49,987 nucleotides of DNA from Candidatus Hydrogenedentota bacterium (GCA_012523015.1 JAAYJI010000078.1:1-49987), one strand, 5' to 3'. Counted from the first letter of the stretch, positions 26,393 to 36,775 are shown. Numbers and translations: made by a program. The notes: generated by a model from the letters alone, not told the origin.

Positions 26393-27865
26393 ATGAAAAT
26401 CTTAATCATCAACCCACCTGATGAAAATGTGGTTGCAGAATTTAAGGCATCTGACGGAACAGGCTTTCTGGAAGCAAGTGACTTTGGAAAATTCCCCCCC
26501 CTGGGACCCTTGTACGTGGTATCCTATGCCAAAAAAAAACTGCCGGAACACGATTATTGTTTTCTCGATTGCGTCGCCGAAGAAATTTCCCATAACGAAT
26601 TAGAAAAACGTATTGCCCACATTGTTCCCGATCTCATCGGCATAACCAGCTACACCATCGCCCTTTTGGATGCTGTGAAAGTGGCGCGGGCGGCGCGCAA
26701 ACTCGTTCCCGCAGCTCATATATCTTTGGGCGGTCATCATGCTACCGCCTTTCCTATCGAAGCCGCGTCATTGGGGATCTTTGACTCTATTGTTGTCGGG
26801 GAAGGAGAGATAGCCTTCACGGATCTCATCAAATGCATCAGTGAGGAAAAAGATATTAATGGCATTCCCGGTGTGTACAGTACAGCCCAATTAACAGCAG
26901 CTCGATTATCCAACGAACGCGATCCACGGTTTAAACAGGATATTCTTGTTGTTCCAGCCTATATTGATGATATTAATCTCTTGCCGCCGCCCGACAGAAG
27001 CTTTATCGCCCATATCGATTACCACAGTATTGTAGGCATCCGGCCGCGCCTGGCTACGATCATCACCAGCCGTGGCTGTCCATATCAATGCACTTTTTGC
27101 AATGTGCCCTACAAACAATATCGGCCCAGAGCAATGGAGCTTGTCATGGACGAGATAGAAACATGCCTTTTACTCGGCTATGAGGAATTCCATTTTTACG
27201 ATGATCTCTTCAACATTACTGCTAAACGCTTGGAAGAATTTTGTCTTGCCCTAAAAAAACGAAAGTTACGCATCATTTGGGATTTCCGGGGCAGGGTCAC
27301 CGGAGTGACTCGGGAGAGTTTGGCTTTGGCAAAAAGTGTGGGATTACGACTCATCTTTTTTGGTGTTGAAACAGGCTCGGATGAAGGATTGCGCGTGCTT
27401 AAGAAAGGCTGTACCATCGCTGAAATTCAACAAGCCTTCGCGTGGTGCCGAGAATTAGGAATCAAAACCGTTGCCGATTTTATGATCGGGTTACCCCATG
27501 AAAAATCTATTGCGGATATTCGGAAAAATATCAACTTCTTAATTTCCCTTCGACCCGATTACGCGCAGATTGGTATCATGAACATTTATCCCCACACAGA
27601 AGTATACGACCAAGCCCTTGAAAAAGGCTTGGTAGAGCCGGAGCAATGGAGCAAATGGGCTTTGGATCCAAGTCAAGAACTCAACATTGAGCATTGGACT
27701 GAATTTGTTTCCGAAAACGATCTGATTCGGCTACATCGAGAATCGTATCGTCGTTTTTATTTTAGAATATCCTATGTGTTGAGGAGCCTTATCACGCTGC
27801 GCTCCTTTCATGAATTTAAATCTAAGGCTTTGGGAGCGATCAAGCTTCTCTTTTTAAAATCATAA
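26393..27865 (+). CDS. B12-binding-domain radical SAM protein
   Basis: A 490-residue enzyme with an N-terminal cobalamin-binding domain (ILIINPPDEN, PDLIGITSYTIALLDAV, ISLGGHHATAFP, VVGEGEIAF) and a radical SAM core whose cluster motif CPYQCTFC lies at 229-236. The remaining core shows FHFYDDLFNI and the MIGLPHEKS block common in this family. The C-terminal 50 residues (RRFYFRISYVLRSL...LGAIKLLFL) parallel those of the protein encoded at 23139-24512. The DxHxxG cobalamin motif is not evident, as in many relatives. It is followed 114 bases later by a large membrane protein gene; they could act on the same lipid or glycan, but this is unproven. Confidence 0.82.
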   Translation: MKILIINPPDENVVAEFKASDGTGFLEASDFGKFPPLGPLYVVSYAKKKLPEHDYCFLDCVAEEISHNELEKRIAHIVPDLIGITSYTIALLDAVKVARAARKLVPAAHISLGGHHATAFPIEAASLGIFDSIVVGEGEIAFTDLIKCISEEKDINGIPGVYSTAQLTAARLSNERDPRFKQDILVVPAYIDDINLLPPPDRSFIAHIDYHSIVGIRPRLATIITSRGCPYQCTFCNVPYKQYRPRAMELVMDEIETCLLLGYEEFHFYDDLFNITAKRLEEFCLALKKRKLRIIWDFRGRVTGVTRESLALAKSVGLRLIFFGVETGSDEGLRVLKKGCTIAEIQQAFAWCRELGIKTVADFMIGLPHEKSIADIRKNINFLISLRPDYAQIGIMNIYPHTEVYDQALEKGLVEPEQWSKWALDPSQELNIEHWTEFVSENDLIRLHRESYRRFYFRISYVLRSLITLRSFHEFKSKALGAIKLLFLKS

Positions 27866-27979
27866 TGATTGGCCGCGCCCATACATTAAATTTCTATTCC
27901 AGCTTTTTGTGAAAACTCCGGCCTATCGGAATCGACACAAAAAAATAGCAAGATAACAGGTTCTTTTAAAAGGGATCAA

Positions 27980-30307
27980 ATGGCGCTTATCCAACAATTC
28001 AGCAAGGTGTTTCGTGTAGCACGTCAGTATCGTGTTGACATCCTTCTGCTCATTTTGATGCTGATCATAGGGTATGGCTTATGCAGAAGCTACCATAATT
28101 CCTTAGACGAGCCAATACACTATTCCGGCCCCTATACGATGGCTTTACTGGGACCTGCCGTATTTTTTGCAGCAGGACAGGGCTTAGGTGTCCATGCACC
28201 CGATTCCATACCCGGCTTAAAAGAGTTCATTACCCTCAAAACATCCGAATTTGATATTTCTAAAATACCCGACAACGTGCAGACCGTGCCTGTACAAACC
28301 CCCTTCGAATTGACCAATATTTATTATTTGTATACGGTCGGCTGGTTTTGGCGGCTCTTCGGGGTATCACTACGCAGCCTGTCTATTTTCGCAGCGGTCT
28401 GGTGCGCCCTTTCCGCCGGAGCCTTTTATGCATTACTGCGTAATGGATTGAATAAAGGCTTCAGCTTTGTCGGTGTACTCTTGATTATTTCTTCTCCTGC
28501 CTTTTTACACAGCACGCTCATGTTCCGTGATTTTGCAAAAACACCGATTACTCTGCTTATCCTTTGTCTCTTGTTACGGCTCATTCTTTCTAAACATTCC
28601 AATCTTCGTATCGTTGTTATCGCCATAGCATTAGGGGTCTTAACAGGTTTAGGAATGGGCTTTCGACAAGATATCATCCTTTGCGTGCCATGGGCGGCAG
28701 CACTCCTTTTATTCGCGCCAAACCGTGACAGGAAGCATGTGTGGAAAACACGAGTACTTTCCATACTCTTGTTCTTTTTGCTTTTCGTCCCCCTTGCCAA
28801 ACCCGCCTTTACCGGCGGAGCGCTTGAAGGCAATCAGGCGTCTGTACATGGTTTTTTTCAGGGCTTGACCGATGAAGTCGAAGAACGGCTAGATTTCGGA
28901 GGCGCATCCTATAATTTTCTGGTGTGGTCAGATTCAGGACTCTATGGACAAGCCAATGCCTACGCAAGGCGCATGAACAATACGGACTCCTTTGAAAATC
29001 CCCATGCTGCGGTTTATAAACGTGCCCACGAGGATCCCAATGCGCCCTTTATGATCAATCCCGGTCTATTCTATACAGGCGCAACATATGCAAACACACA
29101 ATGGCAGCTGCTCAGAAAAGCTCTGTTCATCTTTCCCGCAGACATTATCACCCGTGCGTGGCAGTCTACTATATCATTTTATAGTGTACCTTTTAAGATG
29201 TTCCGTAATGTTGCGTTGATCCAAGAACAATATCCGACATGGCTGAAAGGCAACTATTATTTTCATCACCTTGTCACCCGCCTTCTTTCCTATGTCGGGC
29301 TGATCGCCATGCTCATATTGCTCTGTTCCGTGGCTGCGTTTCGCTTTAAAGATGCATTGCTATTGACAGGCATGTTGCTTTGCTTTACAGGCGCCCTGAG
29401 CATCAACTTCGAGCTTCGTCTTACCCCTTATTTATTTTTTGTTCCTTATTTGGGGGTCTTATTTTGTTTGGAACGAAGCTTTGGGTGGTTTTGTAAAAAA
29501 CAGATCCATAAAAGTTCCGTATCTGAAGACACTTCCGACAAGAAAAACGATACGCTTCATGTTTTCGATCTCTTGCCCATGGTGAAGATCTCTGTCTTCC
29601 TGTGTCTTATCTTGATCATAGCACTTGTACCTTTAGTGATACTCCAATTATGGCAAAGCAGGCAGACCCTTGCCTTGACAGAGCAATTGCAATCCATGCC
29701 CTTGGAAGCGGTGCCGACCGAAGTCTCACATCATGACGGATGTGTCCTTATTGCGCCGGACCGTGACATGCTAGGATTCGATGAGGCCGAGCAAAACTTG
29801 CCGCCGGGCGAAACAGCGTGGTTCTATGGCGCTGTCGTTTTCGATACGCGAGGCAGGGATCTTCCCATCACCCTCGAATATGACCCTGAAAGAGTGTTCA
29901 ACGACTTTACACAACCCATCACCATCTGGGGCGTTGAAGATAAAAAGCAGGGAAGGGTTACATTGTTCTTTCCCGTCTACGAAACAACCACCCTCTATAC
30001 AGCATCCTTATTTGAAAGTTATCTGGAAACTGTTTACCTTCCATCGTGGCAAGAAAAAATCAAGCCTGATCTTCCTTTTGAAGCACAGCCCCTTTGGAAA
30101 CGCAGTCGTTTTTTGGGTATCTCGCTGCCGGAATCATGCCGTGATTCTTTCCAAGGATTTTATCGCCTAACTGATCTTGACGCTCTTTCACTGCTGATTT
30201 TTGTCCAAGTACCGGAAGACCGCTCTTTTTTCCGCGATCATAAAATGGGACCTTGGGAACGATGGCAGCGCGGCTATTCCGGTGAAGCACGTCTCTGCGC
30301 CGATTGA
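27980..30307 (+). CDS. Polytopic membrane protein, GT-C/PMT-like glycosyltransferase candidate
   Basis: A 775-residue inner-membrane protein. A first transmembrane helix (ILLLILMLIIGYGL) is followed by a loop with acidic pair Asp43-Glu44 in SLDEPIHYSGPY, matching the placement of the catalytic acid in GT-C lipid-linked-sugar transferases such as PMT or ArnT. Roughly ten further hydrophobic segments follow, then after residue about 555 a soluble domain of about 220 residues rich in beta-strand-like sequence (TAWFYGAVVFDTRGRDLPIT). A good AAAGGG precedes the ATG. The family call rests on topology and the DE motif; an O-antigen-ligase-like or other polymer-related role is possible. Confidence 0.6.
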   Translation: MALIQQFSKVFRVARQYRVDILLLILMLIIGYGLCRSYHNSLDEPIHYSGPYTMALLGPAVFFAAGQGLGVHAPDSIPGLKEFITLKTSEFDISKIPDNVQTVPVQTPFELTNIYYLYTVGWFWRLFGVSLRSLSIFAAVWCALSAGAFYALLRNGLNKGFSFVGVLLIISSPAFLHSTLMFRDFAKTPITLLILCLLLRLILSKHSNLRIVVIAIALGVLTGLGMGFRQDIILCVPWAAALLLFAPNRDRKHVWKTRVLSILLFFLLFVPLAKPAFTGGALEGNQASVHGFFQGLTDEVEERLDFGGASYNFLVWSDSGLYGQANAYARRMNNTDSFENPHAAVYKRAHEDPNAPFMINPGLFYTGATYANTQWQLLRKALFIFPADIITRAWQSTISFYSVPFKMFRNVALIQEQYPTWLKGNYYFHHLVTRLLSYVGLIAMLILLCSVAAFRFKDALLLTGMLLCFTGALSINFELRLTPYLFFVPYLGVLFCLERSFGWFCKKQIHKSSVSEDTSDKKNDTLHVFDLLPMVKISVFLCLILIIALVPLVILQLWQSRQTLALTEQLQSMPLEAVPTEVSHHDGCVLIAPDRDMLGFDEAEQNLPPGETAWFYGAVVFDTRGRDLPITLEYDPERVFNDFTQPITIWGVEDKKQGRVTLFFPVYETTTLYTASLFESYLETVYLPSWQEKIKPDLPFEAQPLWKRSRFLGISLPESCRDSFQGFYRLTDLDALSLLIFVQVPEDRSFFRDHKMGPWERWQRGYSGEARLCAD

Positions 30308-30519
30308 AGACAGCGTTACTATTCTAAACTCTGACGAATTGGATGGAACGTGGCGCAAAAAGGTATGATTAATCCCACTGAGAAAATCGCTTGCAATAGG
30401 ATATTTACGTTGCCCGTCGCGGCTCCAAGCAGCGTCCGATCCCATAAGCGAGATAGGCGTCATAGCCTCCAACAACCGATTCAGATCACGCGGAACAAAA
30501 CCGACGGAAAGGAATTAAG

Positions 30520-33500
30520 ATGCGTTTTCACTTTTTGCTGCTCGTCTCCCTGTTAAGCACCCTATGCGCAGCGGAGGTCATCCTCACTGAAGAGAGGTTG
30601 ATCCTGCCCACCTATGAAACGAAAGACCCCGATAAGGTACCGCTCTTTTTCAGATCAGAGGAAGTGCAGCTGGCGGAACGGCATATCTATCCTTATCCTT
30701 TTTATGATGTCCAGTCTACAGAGAAGGTAGACAAAAGCTACCAAGCGCTTATACTGGAAAATGAATATATACGGCTGTGCGTAACGCCGGAATTGGGCGG
30801 ACGCCTTTATTATTGTCAAGACAAAACCAATGATTATGAGTTGGTCTATTATAATCATGTGGTTAAACCTGCCTTGATTGGAACACTCGGCGCATGGATT
30901 TCAGGAGGCGTGGAATGGAACACACCCCATCATCACCGTGCCACCAGCATGATCCCCGTCGATTATGCCTTTCAAAACCACAAGGACGGCAGCAAAACCA
31001 TCTGGGTCGGTGAATATGAAAAGCGAAGTCAAACCCGATGGATGACGGGCGTAACGCTGGCGCCGGACAGTGCGTGCGTGAAATTATCCTTCAAAAGCAT
31101 GAACGTGACCCCCTTCCAATATCCCGCCTTATATTTCGCCAATGTGGCGGTTCATGTCAATGACAGCTATCAGATTATTTTCCCGCCCGACGTGGAGATG
31201 ATGAACTTTCATTACGTCACGGAATTCACCCGCTGGCCTGTGCTGAATCAGGTCTACCAGTCCGTAGATTACACCAAAGGAGAAGATTTGTCTTGGTGGA
31301 AAGAAACGAAACAACCAGTGTCCTTCTTCGTTACCAAAACAGACCAAGATTTTATGGGCGGTATCGATCATGATAAAGATGCCGGTATCGCGCTGGTCGG
31401 TGACCGCCACATTTTCAAAGGCAAAAAACTTTGGAACTGGGGCAAGAACGAAGTACAAGAAGTATGGGATCAAAAACTAACTGATGACGACGGGCCCTAT
31501 GCGGAATTAATGATGGGGTTTTACTCCGATAACCAACCGGATTACAATTTTGTTGCGCCTTTCGAGACCAAATACGGCGATATGTACCTGTATGGGATTA
31601 AAGGGTTGAAAGATATCAAAGAGGCAAATCAGGACTGCGCGCTCAATCTGGAGATCCATGAAAACAGCGCACTCATCCAGATCAATACCACGTCTCCCCA
31701 GCCAAAGACCGTCATCACCCTTCGACGCGAGGACAATGTAATTTGGGAGAAGACCGTCTCGATCACGCCGGAATCGCCTTGGCAAGAAACCGTACCAATC
31801 CCACAGGGAAGCACGTTGGAGAATTTGGAAATCATGGTGCACAGTCACCAAGGCCGGCAGCTTGCCCGCTGGCAAAAACAACCGCTTCTAAACGAGGAGT
31901 TTCCCGATATCTACCACGATCCATTGGACCCCGGCGAATATACGACGAGCCAAGAACTCTATCAGGCGGGACTTAAACTGGAACAGTACGGCAACACCAC
32001 ATTTGATTATATGAAATACTATGAACGAGCGCTGCAGTTAGACCCGGATCACGTGGCGACCAATACGCGCCTTGGTCAGCTTTACCTGAAACGAGGTGAA
32101 TACGAGAAGGCACAAAGCTATCTGAAACGAGCGGCGGACATCGTAACAGCGAACCACACCAAGGCAGAAGACGCGGACTCGCTTTATTACCTCGCTTTGA
32201 CCTACCTGCAGCAAGATAAGATTGAAGAGGCACTCCACTATCTGTACCGTGCCACCTGGGCTTACGAATGGACCTCGGCAGGGTACACAGCAGCCGCACG
32301 CCTAGAGGGTCGGCAAGGGCGCTGGGAAAAAGCCTTGGATGCGGCGGAACGTGCCTATGCCGCCAATCAGTTTAACGGAGAGGCTGCCACGGCCCAATCC
32401 ATTGCACTGCGCAAATTGGGACGTTATGAAGATGCGCAAAAATTGATCCAACACATTTGCGACGAAGACCCTTTAAATTTTTTGGCCTTATATGAACAGA
32501 TTCGCCTTGATCAAGCGGAAAATAAAGAGCCCAATGCCGACAAATTAACGGACTTGAAAAAGATTCTTCGCAATGAGCCCTATAATTACATTGAGACGGC
32601 GGATCGTTATGCTAACTTTGGACTTTATGAAGAGGCAGCCGCTGTGATGCGATACGCCGCAACATCAGACCTGCCCGAACTCAACGCCAATCCCATGGTC
32701 TATTATCATTTAGCACTGTATGAGGAGAAACAAGGCCACCGAGATAATGCAAAGGCAGCACGAAAGACGGCCGCATCGTTGCCCGTGGATTTGTGTTTCC
32801 CCTATGGCGAGGCGTCGATAAAAGCGCTCCGGCACGCGCTCGAACAAGAACAGGAAGATGCTATTGCATGGCAATTGCTGGGTAATGCGCTTGCTGACCA
32901 TCAACACGAGGCGGCTGTCTCCTGTTGGGAAAAGGCGGCCCGCTATATGCCGGATACAGCTATGCTCTACCGCAACATGGCCTATATACAAGCGAACCAT
33001 TTCCATAAAATGCCTGATGCCATGGATAACATTATGGAGGCCATTTCACTTGACCCAACGGAACCCCGATTTTTCTCTGAAGCCCAATTGTACATGTCCT
33101 ACGCCAGTCTCACGGCCGCGGAATTGTCTGAATTCCTCAGCCACTACGGTTCCTTCGGTAAAGACGTGGTGGAAATACAACTGATGCAAATCAAATTGAA
33201 TTTATTTGAAGGCAAGTATGAGGATGCCATCGTCCTTCTTGAAAATCTTGAATACCACAGCAAAGAAGGCGCTTCCTTTAACCCCCATACCTACTGGGTA
33301 GATGCGCATCTGCAGCGCGGTATACACGAGACTCAAGAAGGACTGTTTGACGCCGCGGAAAAATCGTTGCTCCGTACAATGGAATTTCCTCCCAATCTTG
33401 AAGCAGAACGAGACAATAAAATCGCAATTGCTTACTATTACCTCGGTCTCAACCGTAAAGCTGCAGGCGATCTAGAAAAAGCGAAAGAATACTTTCAGGA

Positions 33501-33906
33501 AATGGTCTCCTACACCCCGGCGCGAGGCTGGGGCGCCGGTGATTTCCCCGAATTAACTTATTTCAAAGCCATGGCACAGCGGGAACTGGGCGATGATCCA
33601 AGGGAAAGCGAAGAACAGTTCCGTGAATTGATACGTGTGGGAGAAAAACGACTTGATACAGAAAAAGACGGTAGACATATCACCGTTTTTCTGGATGAAA
33701 GTCATACTGCACGCAAATTTTTACTGGAGCAAGAGCTGGACAGAAAAGAGCGCCGCGTTTCCTCCTATTATCTACAAGCCTTGGGCTTCCTCGGTCTGGG
33801 CGATACAGAGCAAGCACACGGATTCTTCGCCAAAGCTTTAGAAGTCGACCCGCTTAGTGTAGACCCGAAATTTATGCTTGATCAACTCACACAAAAAAAT
33901 GAATGA
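30520..33906 (+). CDS. Exported DUF5107/TPR-repeat protein
   Basis: A 1128-residue protein with a signal peptide (FHFLLLVSLLSTLCAA). Residues about 20-450 match the DUF5107 pattern of a galactose-mutarotase-like beta-sandwich: YQALILENEYIRLCVTPELGGRLYYCQD, then ISGGVEWNTPHHHRATSM. From about 470 onward there are many tetratricopeptide repeats (GLKLEQYGNTTFDYMKYYERA, ATNTRLGQLYLKRGEYEKAQ, and more to the end, where LGFLGLGDTEQAHGFFAKAL closes). DUF5107/TPR proteins occur in bacteria that use complex glycans; their activity is not established. AAAGGA lies before the ATG, 212 bases after the membrane protein gene. Confidence 0.85.
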   Translation: MRFHFLLLVSLLSTLCAAEVILTEERLILPTYETKDPDKVPLFFRSEEVQLAERHIYPYPFYDVQSTEKVDKSYQALILENEYIRLCVTPELGGRLYYCQDKTNDYELVYYNHVVKPALIGTLGAWISGGVEWNTPHHHRATSMIPVDYAFQNHKDGSKTIWVGEYEKRSQTRWMTGVTLAPDSACVKLSFKSMNVTPFQYPALYFANVAVHVNDSYQIIFPPDVEMMNFHYVTEFTRWPVLNQVYQSVDYTKGEDLSWWKETKQPVSFFVTKTDQDFMGGIDHDKDAGIALVGDRHIFKGKKLWNWGKNEVQEVWDQKLTDDDGPYAELMMGFYSDNQPDYNFVAPFETKYGDMYLYGIKGLKDIKEANQDCALNLEIHENSALIQINTTSPQPKTVITLRREDNVIWEKTVSITPESPWQETVPIPQGSTLENLEIMVHSHQGRQLARWQKQPLLNEEFPDIYHDPLDPGEYTTSQELYQAGLKLEQYGNTTFDYMKYYERALQLDPDHVATNTRLGQLYLKRGEYEKAQSYLKRAADIVTANHTKAEDADSLYYLALTYLQQDKIEEALHYLYRATWAYEWTSAGYTAAARLEGRQGRWEKALDAAERAYAANQFNGEAATAQSIALRKLGRYEDAQKLIQHICDEDPLNFLALYEQIRLDQAENKEPNADKLTDLKKILRNEPYNYIETADRYANFGLYEEAAAVMRYAATSDLPELNANPMVYYHLALYEEKQGHRDNAKAARKTAASLPVDLCFPYGEASIKALRHALEQEQEDAIAWQLLGNALADHQHEAAVSCWEKAARYMPDTAMLYRNMAYIQANHFHKMPDAMDNIMEAISLDPTEPRFFSEAQLYMSYASLTAAELSEFLSHYGSFGKDVVEIQLMQIKLNLFEGKYEDAIVLLENLEYHSKEGASFNPHTYWVDAHLQRGIHETQEGLFDAAEKSLLRTMEFPPNLEAERDNKIAIAYYYLGLNRKAAGDLEKAKEYFQEMVSYTPARGWGAGDFPELTYFKAMAQRELGDDPRESEEQFRELIRVGEKRLDTEKDGRHITVFLDESHTARKFLLEQELDRKERRVSSYYLQALGFLGLGDTEQAHGFFAKALEVDPLSVDPKFMLDQLTQKNE

Positions 33907-33946
33907 TATGCAGCATAGACGCGATTAAAAAATAGACGTGCGATAC

Positions 33947-34915
33947 TCAACTTTGCTCAACGTGTCTGAGCGCTTGCAAGACGTCTTGAAAATGTTTCGG
34001 CGCTTCGCTGCTAAAGTGCATACGTTCTTTAGTAAGCGGATGCTCAAAGCCTAAAAGCTGCGCATGAAGCGCCTGGCCTTTGAGCTTTGCCAAAGCAGCG
34101 AGACAGGCCGGCGACACGTTCAGCGCGCTGTAACGGGTCTCGCCATAGACAGGATCACCCAATATGGGATGTCCGGAAAAACGCATATGGACGCGGATTT
34201 GGTGGGTTCTGCCTGTTTCAAGACGAAGCCGGACAAGACTCGCCGCGCCAAAGGATTCAAGTATCTCAAAATGGGTCGTTGCCTCTTTTGCTTTCACGCC
34301 CGTCACAGTCATCCGTGAACCATCGACAAGACTTCTGCCGACGCTGGCGTGAATCGTCCCGCGCACGACTTTGAATGCGCCGCGAACCAGCGCAATATAA
34401 CGACGGTCAAAACTGTGATCAGCGGCCTGTTTGGCAAGGTAATGATAGGCTTGGACGGTCTTCGCCGCCACCATGACCCCCGAGGTATACCGATCAAGGC
34501 GGTGCACGATACCCGGCCGTTTTAGGTCTCCTCCGCTTTGCTCATAGCCTTTACAATGATAGAGAAGGGCATTAACCAACGTGCCCTTTTCATGACCGGG
34601 CGCAGGATGCACCACCATGCCGGCCGCCTTGTTGATCACCACCACAGACGCATCTTCATACAAGATTTCAAGGGGCAAGTTTTCGGGAACAGGCTCCGTA
34701 GGCACGGGATCAGGAAGCTCCACCACAATCTGCTCCCCTTCTAGAACAGGGCGTGACGGTTTGGTGCACACTTCCCCATCAATCCGAACGCTCCCTTCCT
34801 TAATGCGTTTTTGCAAAAAGGAACGGGAGGCATCTTCTACCATTTCCGCGAGAAAAACATCCAGCCGCAGTCCTGCTTCAGCAGTCTCCACCGTGAGATC
34901 TAAGATGTCAGACAT
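33947..34915 (-). CDS. rluD: RluA/RluD-family pseudouridine synthase
   Basis: A 322-residue enzyme making pseudouridine in 23S rRNA or tRNA. An N-terminal S4 RNA-binding domain (LRLDVFLAEMVEDASRSFLQKRI, VRIDGEVCTKPSRPV) precedes the catalytic domain, whose HRLDRYTSGVMV motif supplies the catalytic Asp141. RLETGRTHQIRVHMRFSGHPILGDPVYG is also diagnostic. Length and S4 domain favour RluD over RluA or RluC, but the modified site cannot be proven from sequence. GAGGAG precedes the ATG. It follows the MATE gene by 33 bases and probably shares its transcript. Confidence 0.9.
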   Translation of the reverse strand: MSDILDLTVETAEAGLRLDVFLAEMVEDASRSFLQKRIKEGSVRIDGEVCTKPSRPVLEGEQIVVELPDPVPTEPVPENLPLEILYEDASVVVINKAAGMVVHPAPGHEKGTLVNALLYHCKGYEQSGGDLKRPGIVHRLDRYTSGVMVAAKTVQAYHYLAKQAADHSFDRRYIALVRGAFKVVRGTIHASVGRSLVDGSRMTVTGVKAKEATTHFEILESFGAASLVRLRLETGRTHQIRVHMRFSGHPILGDPVYGETRYSALNVSPACLAALAKLKGQALHAQLLGFEHPLTKERMHFSSEAPKHFQDVLQALRHVEQS

Positions 34916-34948
34916 GGCTTGCGTCTCCTCTATAGCAGGGCGAAGCAG

Positions 34949-36367
34949 TCATGAATGCGATACCTCCGGGTCTTTTGCGCTTCCGCCGGGCTCACTATAT
35001 TTGAAGATATTAATTCCCAGCCATGCTTCGCTATAAAAACGACGGAATAAGAGTCCGGCCAAGAGCATGATGAAAAGCGTCGCGCCGAGCCAAGCGCCCA
35101 GTACGCCGCCTTTCAAAACAAAACCAAATAACACTGCCAAAGGCAAAAACACCAGATAAGACATGACAAAGGTCAACACCATCATCCACCGTGTATCTCC
35201 GGCGCCGCGCAAGGCACCGGTGGATACAATATTGATCGCGTCAAAGGCTTGGAAAAACGCAGCAAGAATCAAGATTTTGTGGCCCAGCAAAGCGACTTCC
35301 GGTTCTGCGCGAAAGAAGATCATAATCAGTTTATCGCCGAAGAGAGCAAAAAGGACACCCATGATGCCCATATAAACCATAGCAATTTTGATGGCCGTAT
35401 ACGTGCGCGCTTTCGCAAGCGCTACGTTGCTGCGTCCTAACCATTGCCCCACAATCGCAGCGATACCGTGATTCAATCCGATGGCGGGCAAAAAACAAAT
35501 GTGGATAAAGCCCAAGGCAATGGTACTGGCTGCGAGCTCAACAGCGCCAAGCCTTCCCACAATAAAGGCTACAAGAATCCACCAGTTCGCTACATCCAAG
35601 AAAAAGGTGAGCGCTGAGGGAATACCGATACGCAATAATTCATGGGTACGCGCCCAGTCGAAGCGCCAGTTTCGATGGGTGCCGTAATGCTCACGAAATG
35701 AGCGGCTAAAAAAGAATACGAGCAGAAAAACCGATTGGATGCCCATGGCGATTACAGTCGCCAACGCAGCGCCCCCTATCCCCATACGCGGGAAACCAAA
35801 CTTTCCGAAAATCAATAGATAATTAAGGGAGAGGTTTAAGAAATTACCAACGATCGCCGCGTACATAGGGATACGGGAACGGTTCACTGCCTGAAAGAAA
35901 GCGGCCAGGGCAGTGATCACACCGACAAAAACATAACCGGCGAGTCGAATCCGGAAATACTCTAATTCCAATGCCGTTATCGTCTCTGTATGACCCATGG
36001 CACGAAACATAGGCGCCGAAAGAGGATAGAGAATTGCTGCAAAAACGAGGCCCAATAAAGAAAGGTAAAGCCCTTGCCAACCATAACGGGCACAAAGATG
36101 ATGTTCGCCGCGCCCGTAACATTGCGCCACGAAAGTGGACACCACACTAATAATACCCATATAAAGCGTGGTCATGGAAAAAGAGGCAATTCCTGCACTG
36201 CCAATACCTGCCAAGGCATCCGTACTGATATAGGACACCATGACTTTGTCGAAGAATTCCATAATCGTGACAGAAAGCATACCCAAAATAATCGGGCCTG
36301 ACATGGACATCACTTCACGAAAACCGGAAGAACACGGGGATTCTGTCAAAGTAGGGTTGGAATGCAT
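34949..36367 (-). CDS. MATE-family multidrug/Na+ antiporter
   Basis: A 472-residue inner-membrane transporter with about twelve hydrophobic segments in two homologous halves; the first opens with REVMSMSGPIILGMLSVTIMEF and the second with HELLRIGIPSALTFFLDVANWW. Members exchange Na+ or H+ for cationic drugs or metabolites. The ATG at 36367 was preferred to the longer frame from 36433 because the extra residues are unlike the family. Substrate unknown. It precedes rluD on the same strand with no functional link evident. Confidence 0.87.
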   Translation of the reverse strand: MHSNPTLTESPCSSGFREVMSMSGPIILGMLSVTIMEFFDKVMVSYISTDALAGIGSAGIASFSMTTLYMGIISVVSTFVAQCYGRGEHHLCARYGWQGLYLSLLGLVFAAILYPLSAPMFRAMGHTETITALELEYFRIRLAGYVFVGVITALAAFFQAVNRSRIPMYAAIVGNFLNLSLNYLLIFGKFGFPRMGIGGAALATVIAMGIQSVFLLVFFFSRSFREHYGTHRNWRFDWARTHELLRIGIPSALTFFLDVANWWILVAFIVGRLGAVELAASTIALGFIHICFLPAIGLNHGIAAIVGQWLGRSNVALAKARTYTAIKIAMVYMGIMGVLFALFGDKLIMIFFRAEPEVALLGHKILILAAFFQAFDAINIVSTGALRGAGDTRWMMVLTFVMSYLVFLPLAVLFGFVLKGGVLGAWLGATLFIMLLAGLLFRRFYSEAWLGINIFKYSEPGGSAKDPEVSHS

Positions 36368-36775
36368 TAATTTCTTTTCTCGGAAAGGGACGGGGGGATG
36401 GCCGGCCTTCTGCCAGCAGAGGTAGTATAGCATATTTATGGAGATGAAAAAGGCTTAGACTCTGATATAAAGCGTTATACCTTTATATCGGTCCCTTTAT
36501 ATCCGGAAATGATTTTACATGCGTTCATTCCTGTTGTGCCTCTTAAACGCGCTCCGAATCGCAGGACTTTACAAAAGTTGTCACCTAGTAACAATTTTTG
36601 TCCGGACAAAGGCAGCCTTTTCCGCCGCAGATACTATGATTATGGTGATATCTCATAAATAAAATCTTAAAAAGGCCATTTAATAATTGGCATACATCTT
36701 GCTCTTATAAAGCCAAGAAGGCAAGGTGCCTTACTAAAAGAAAATCATGCAACACAACTATGGAGGATTATGCGC
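36368..36775 (+). promoter_or_regulatory. Pilin gene control region: sigma-54 promoter with upstream dyads
   Basis: No gene is seen in these 408 bases. TGGCATACATCTTGCT (36688-36703) fits the sigma-54 consensus TGGCAC-N5-TTGCW at every position except C to T at position six, with exact spacing, so a start near 36714 is predicted. Upstream lie a perfect palindrome TTTGTCCGGACAAA (36597-36610) and an imperfect dyad TTGTCAC-CTA-GTAACAA (36578-36594), both with TGTC half-sites about 100-130 bp before the start, where NtrC/PilR-type activators bind. Two near-identical CTTTATATC repeats occur at 36481 and 36495. Confidence 0.65.
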
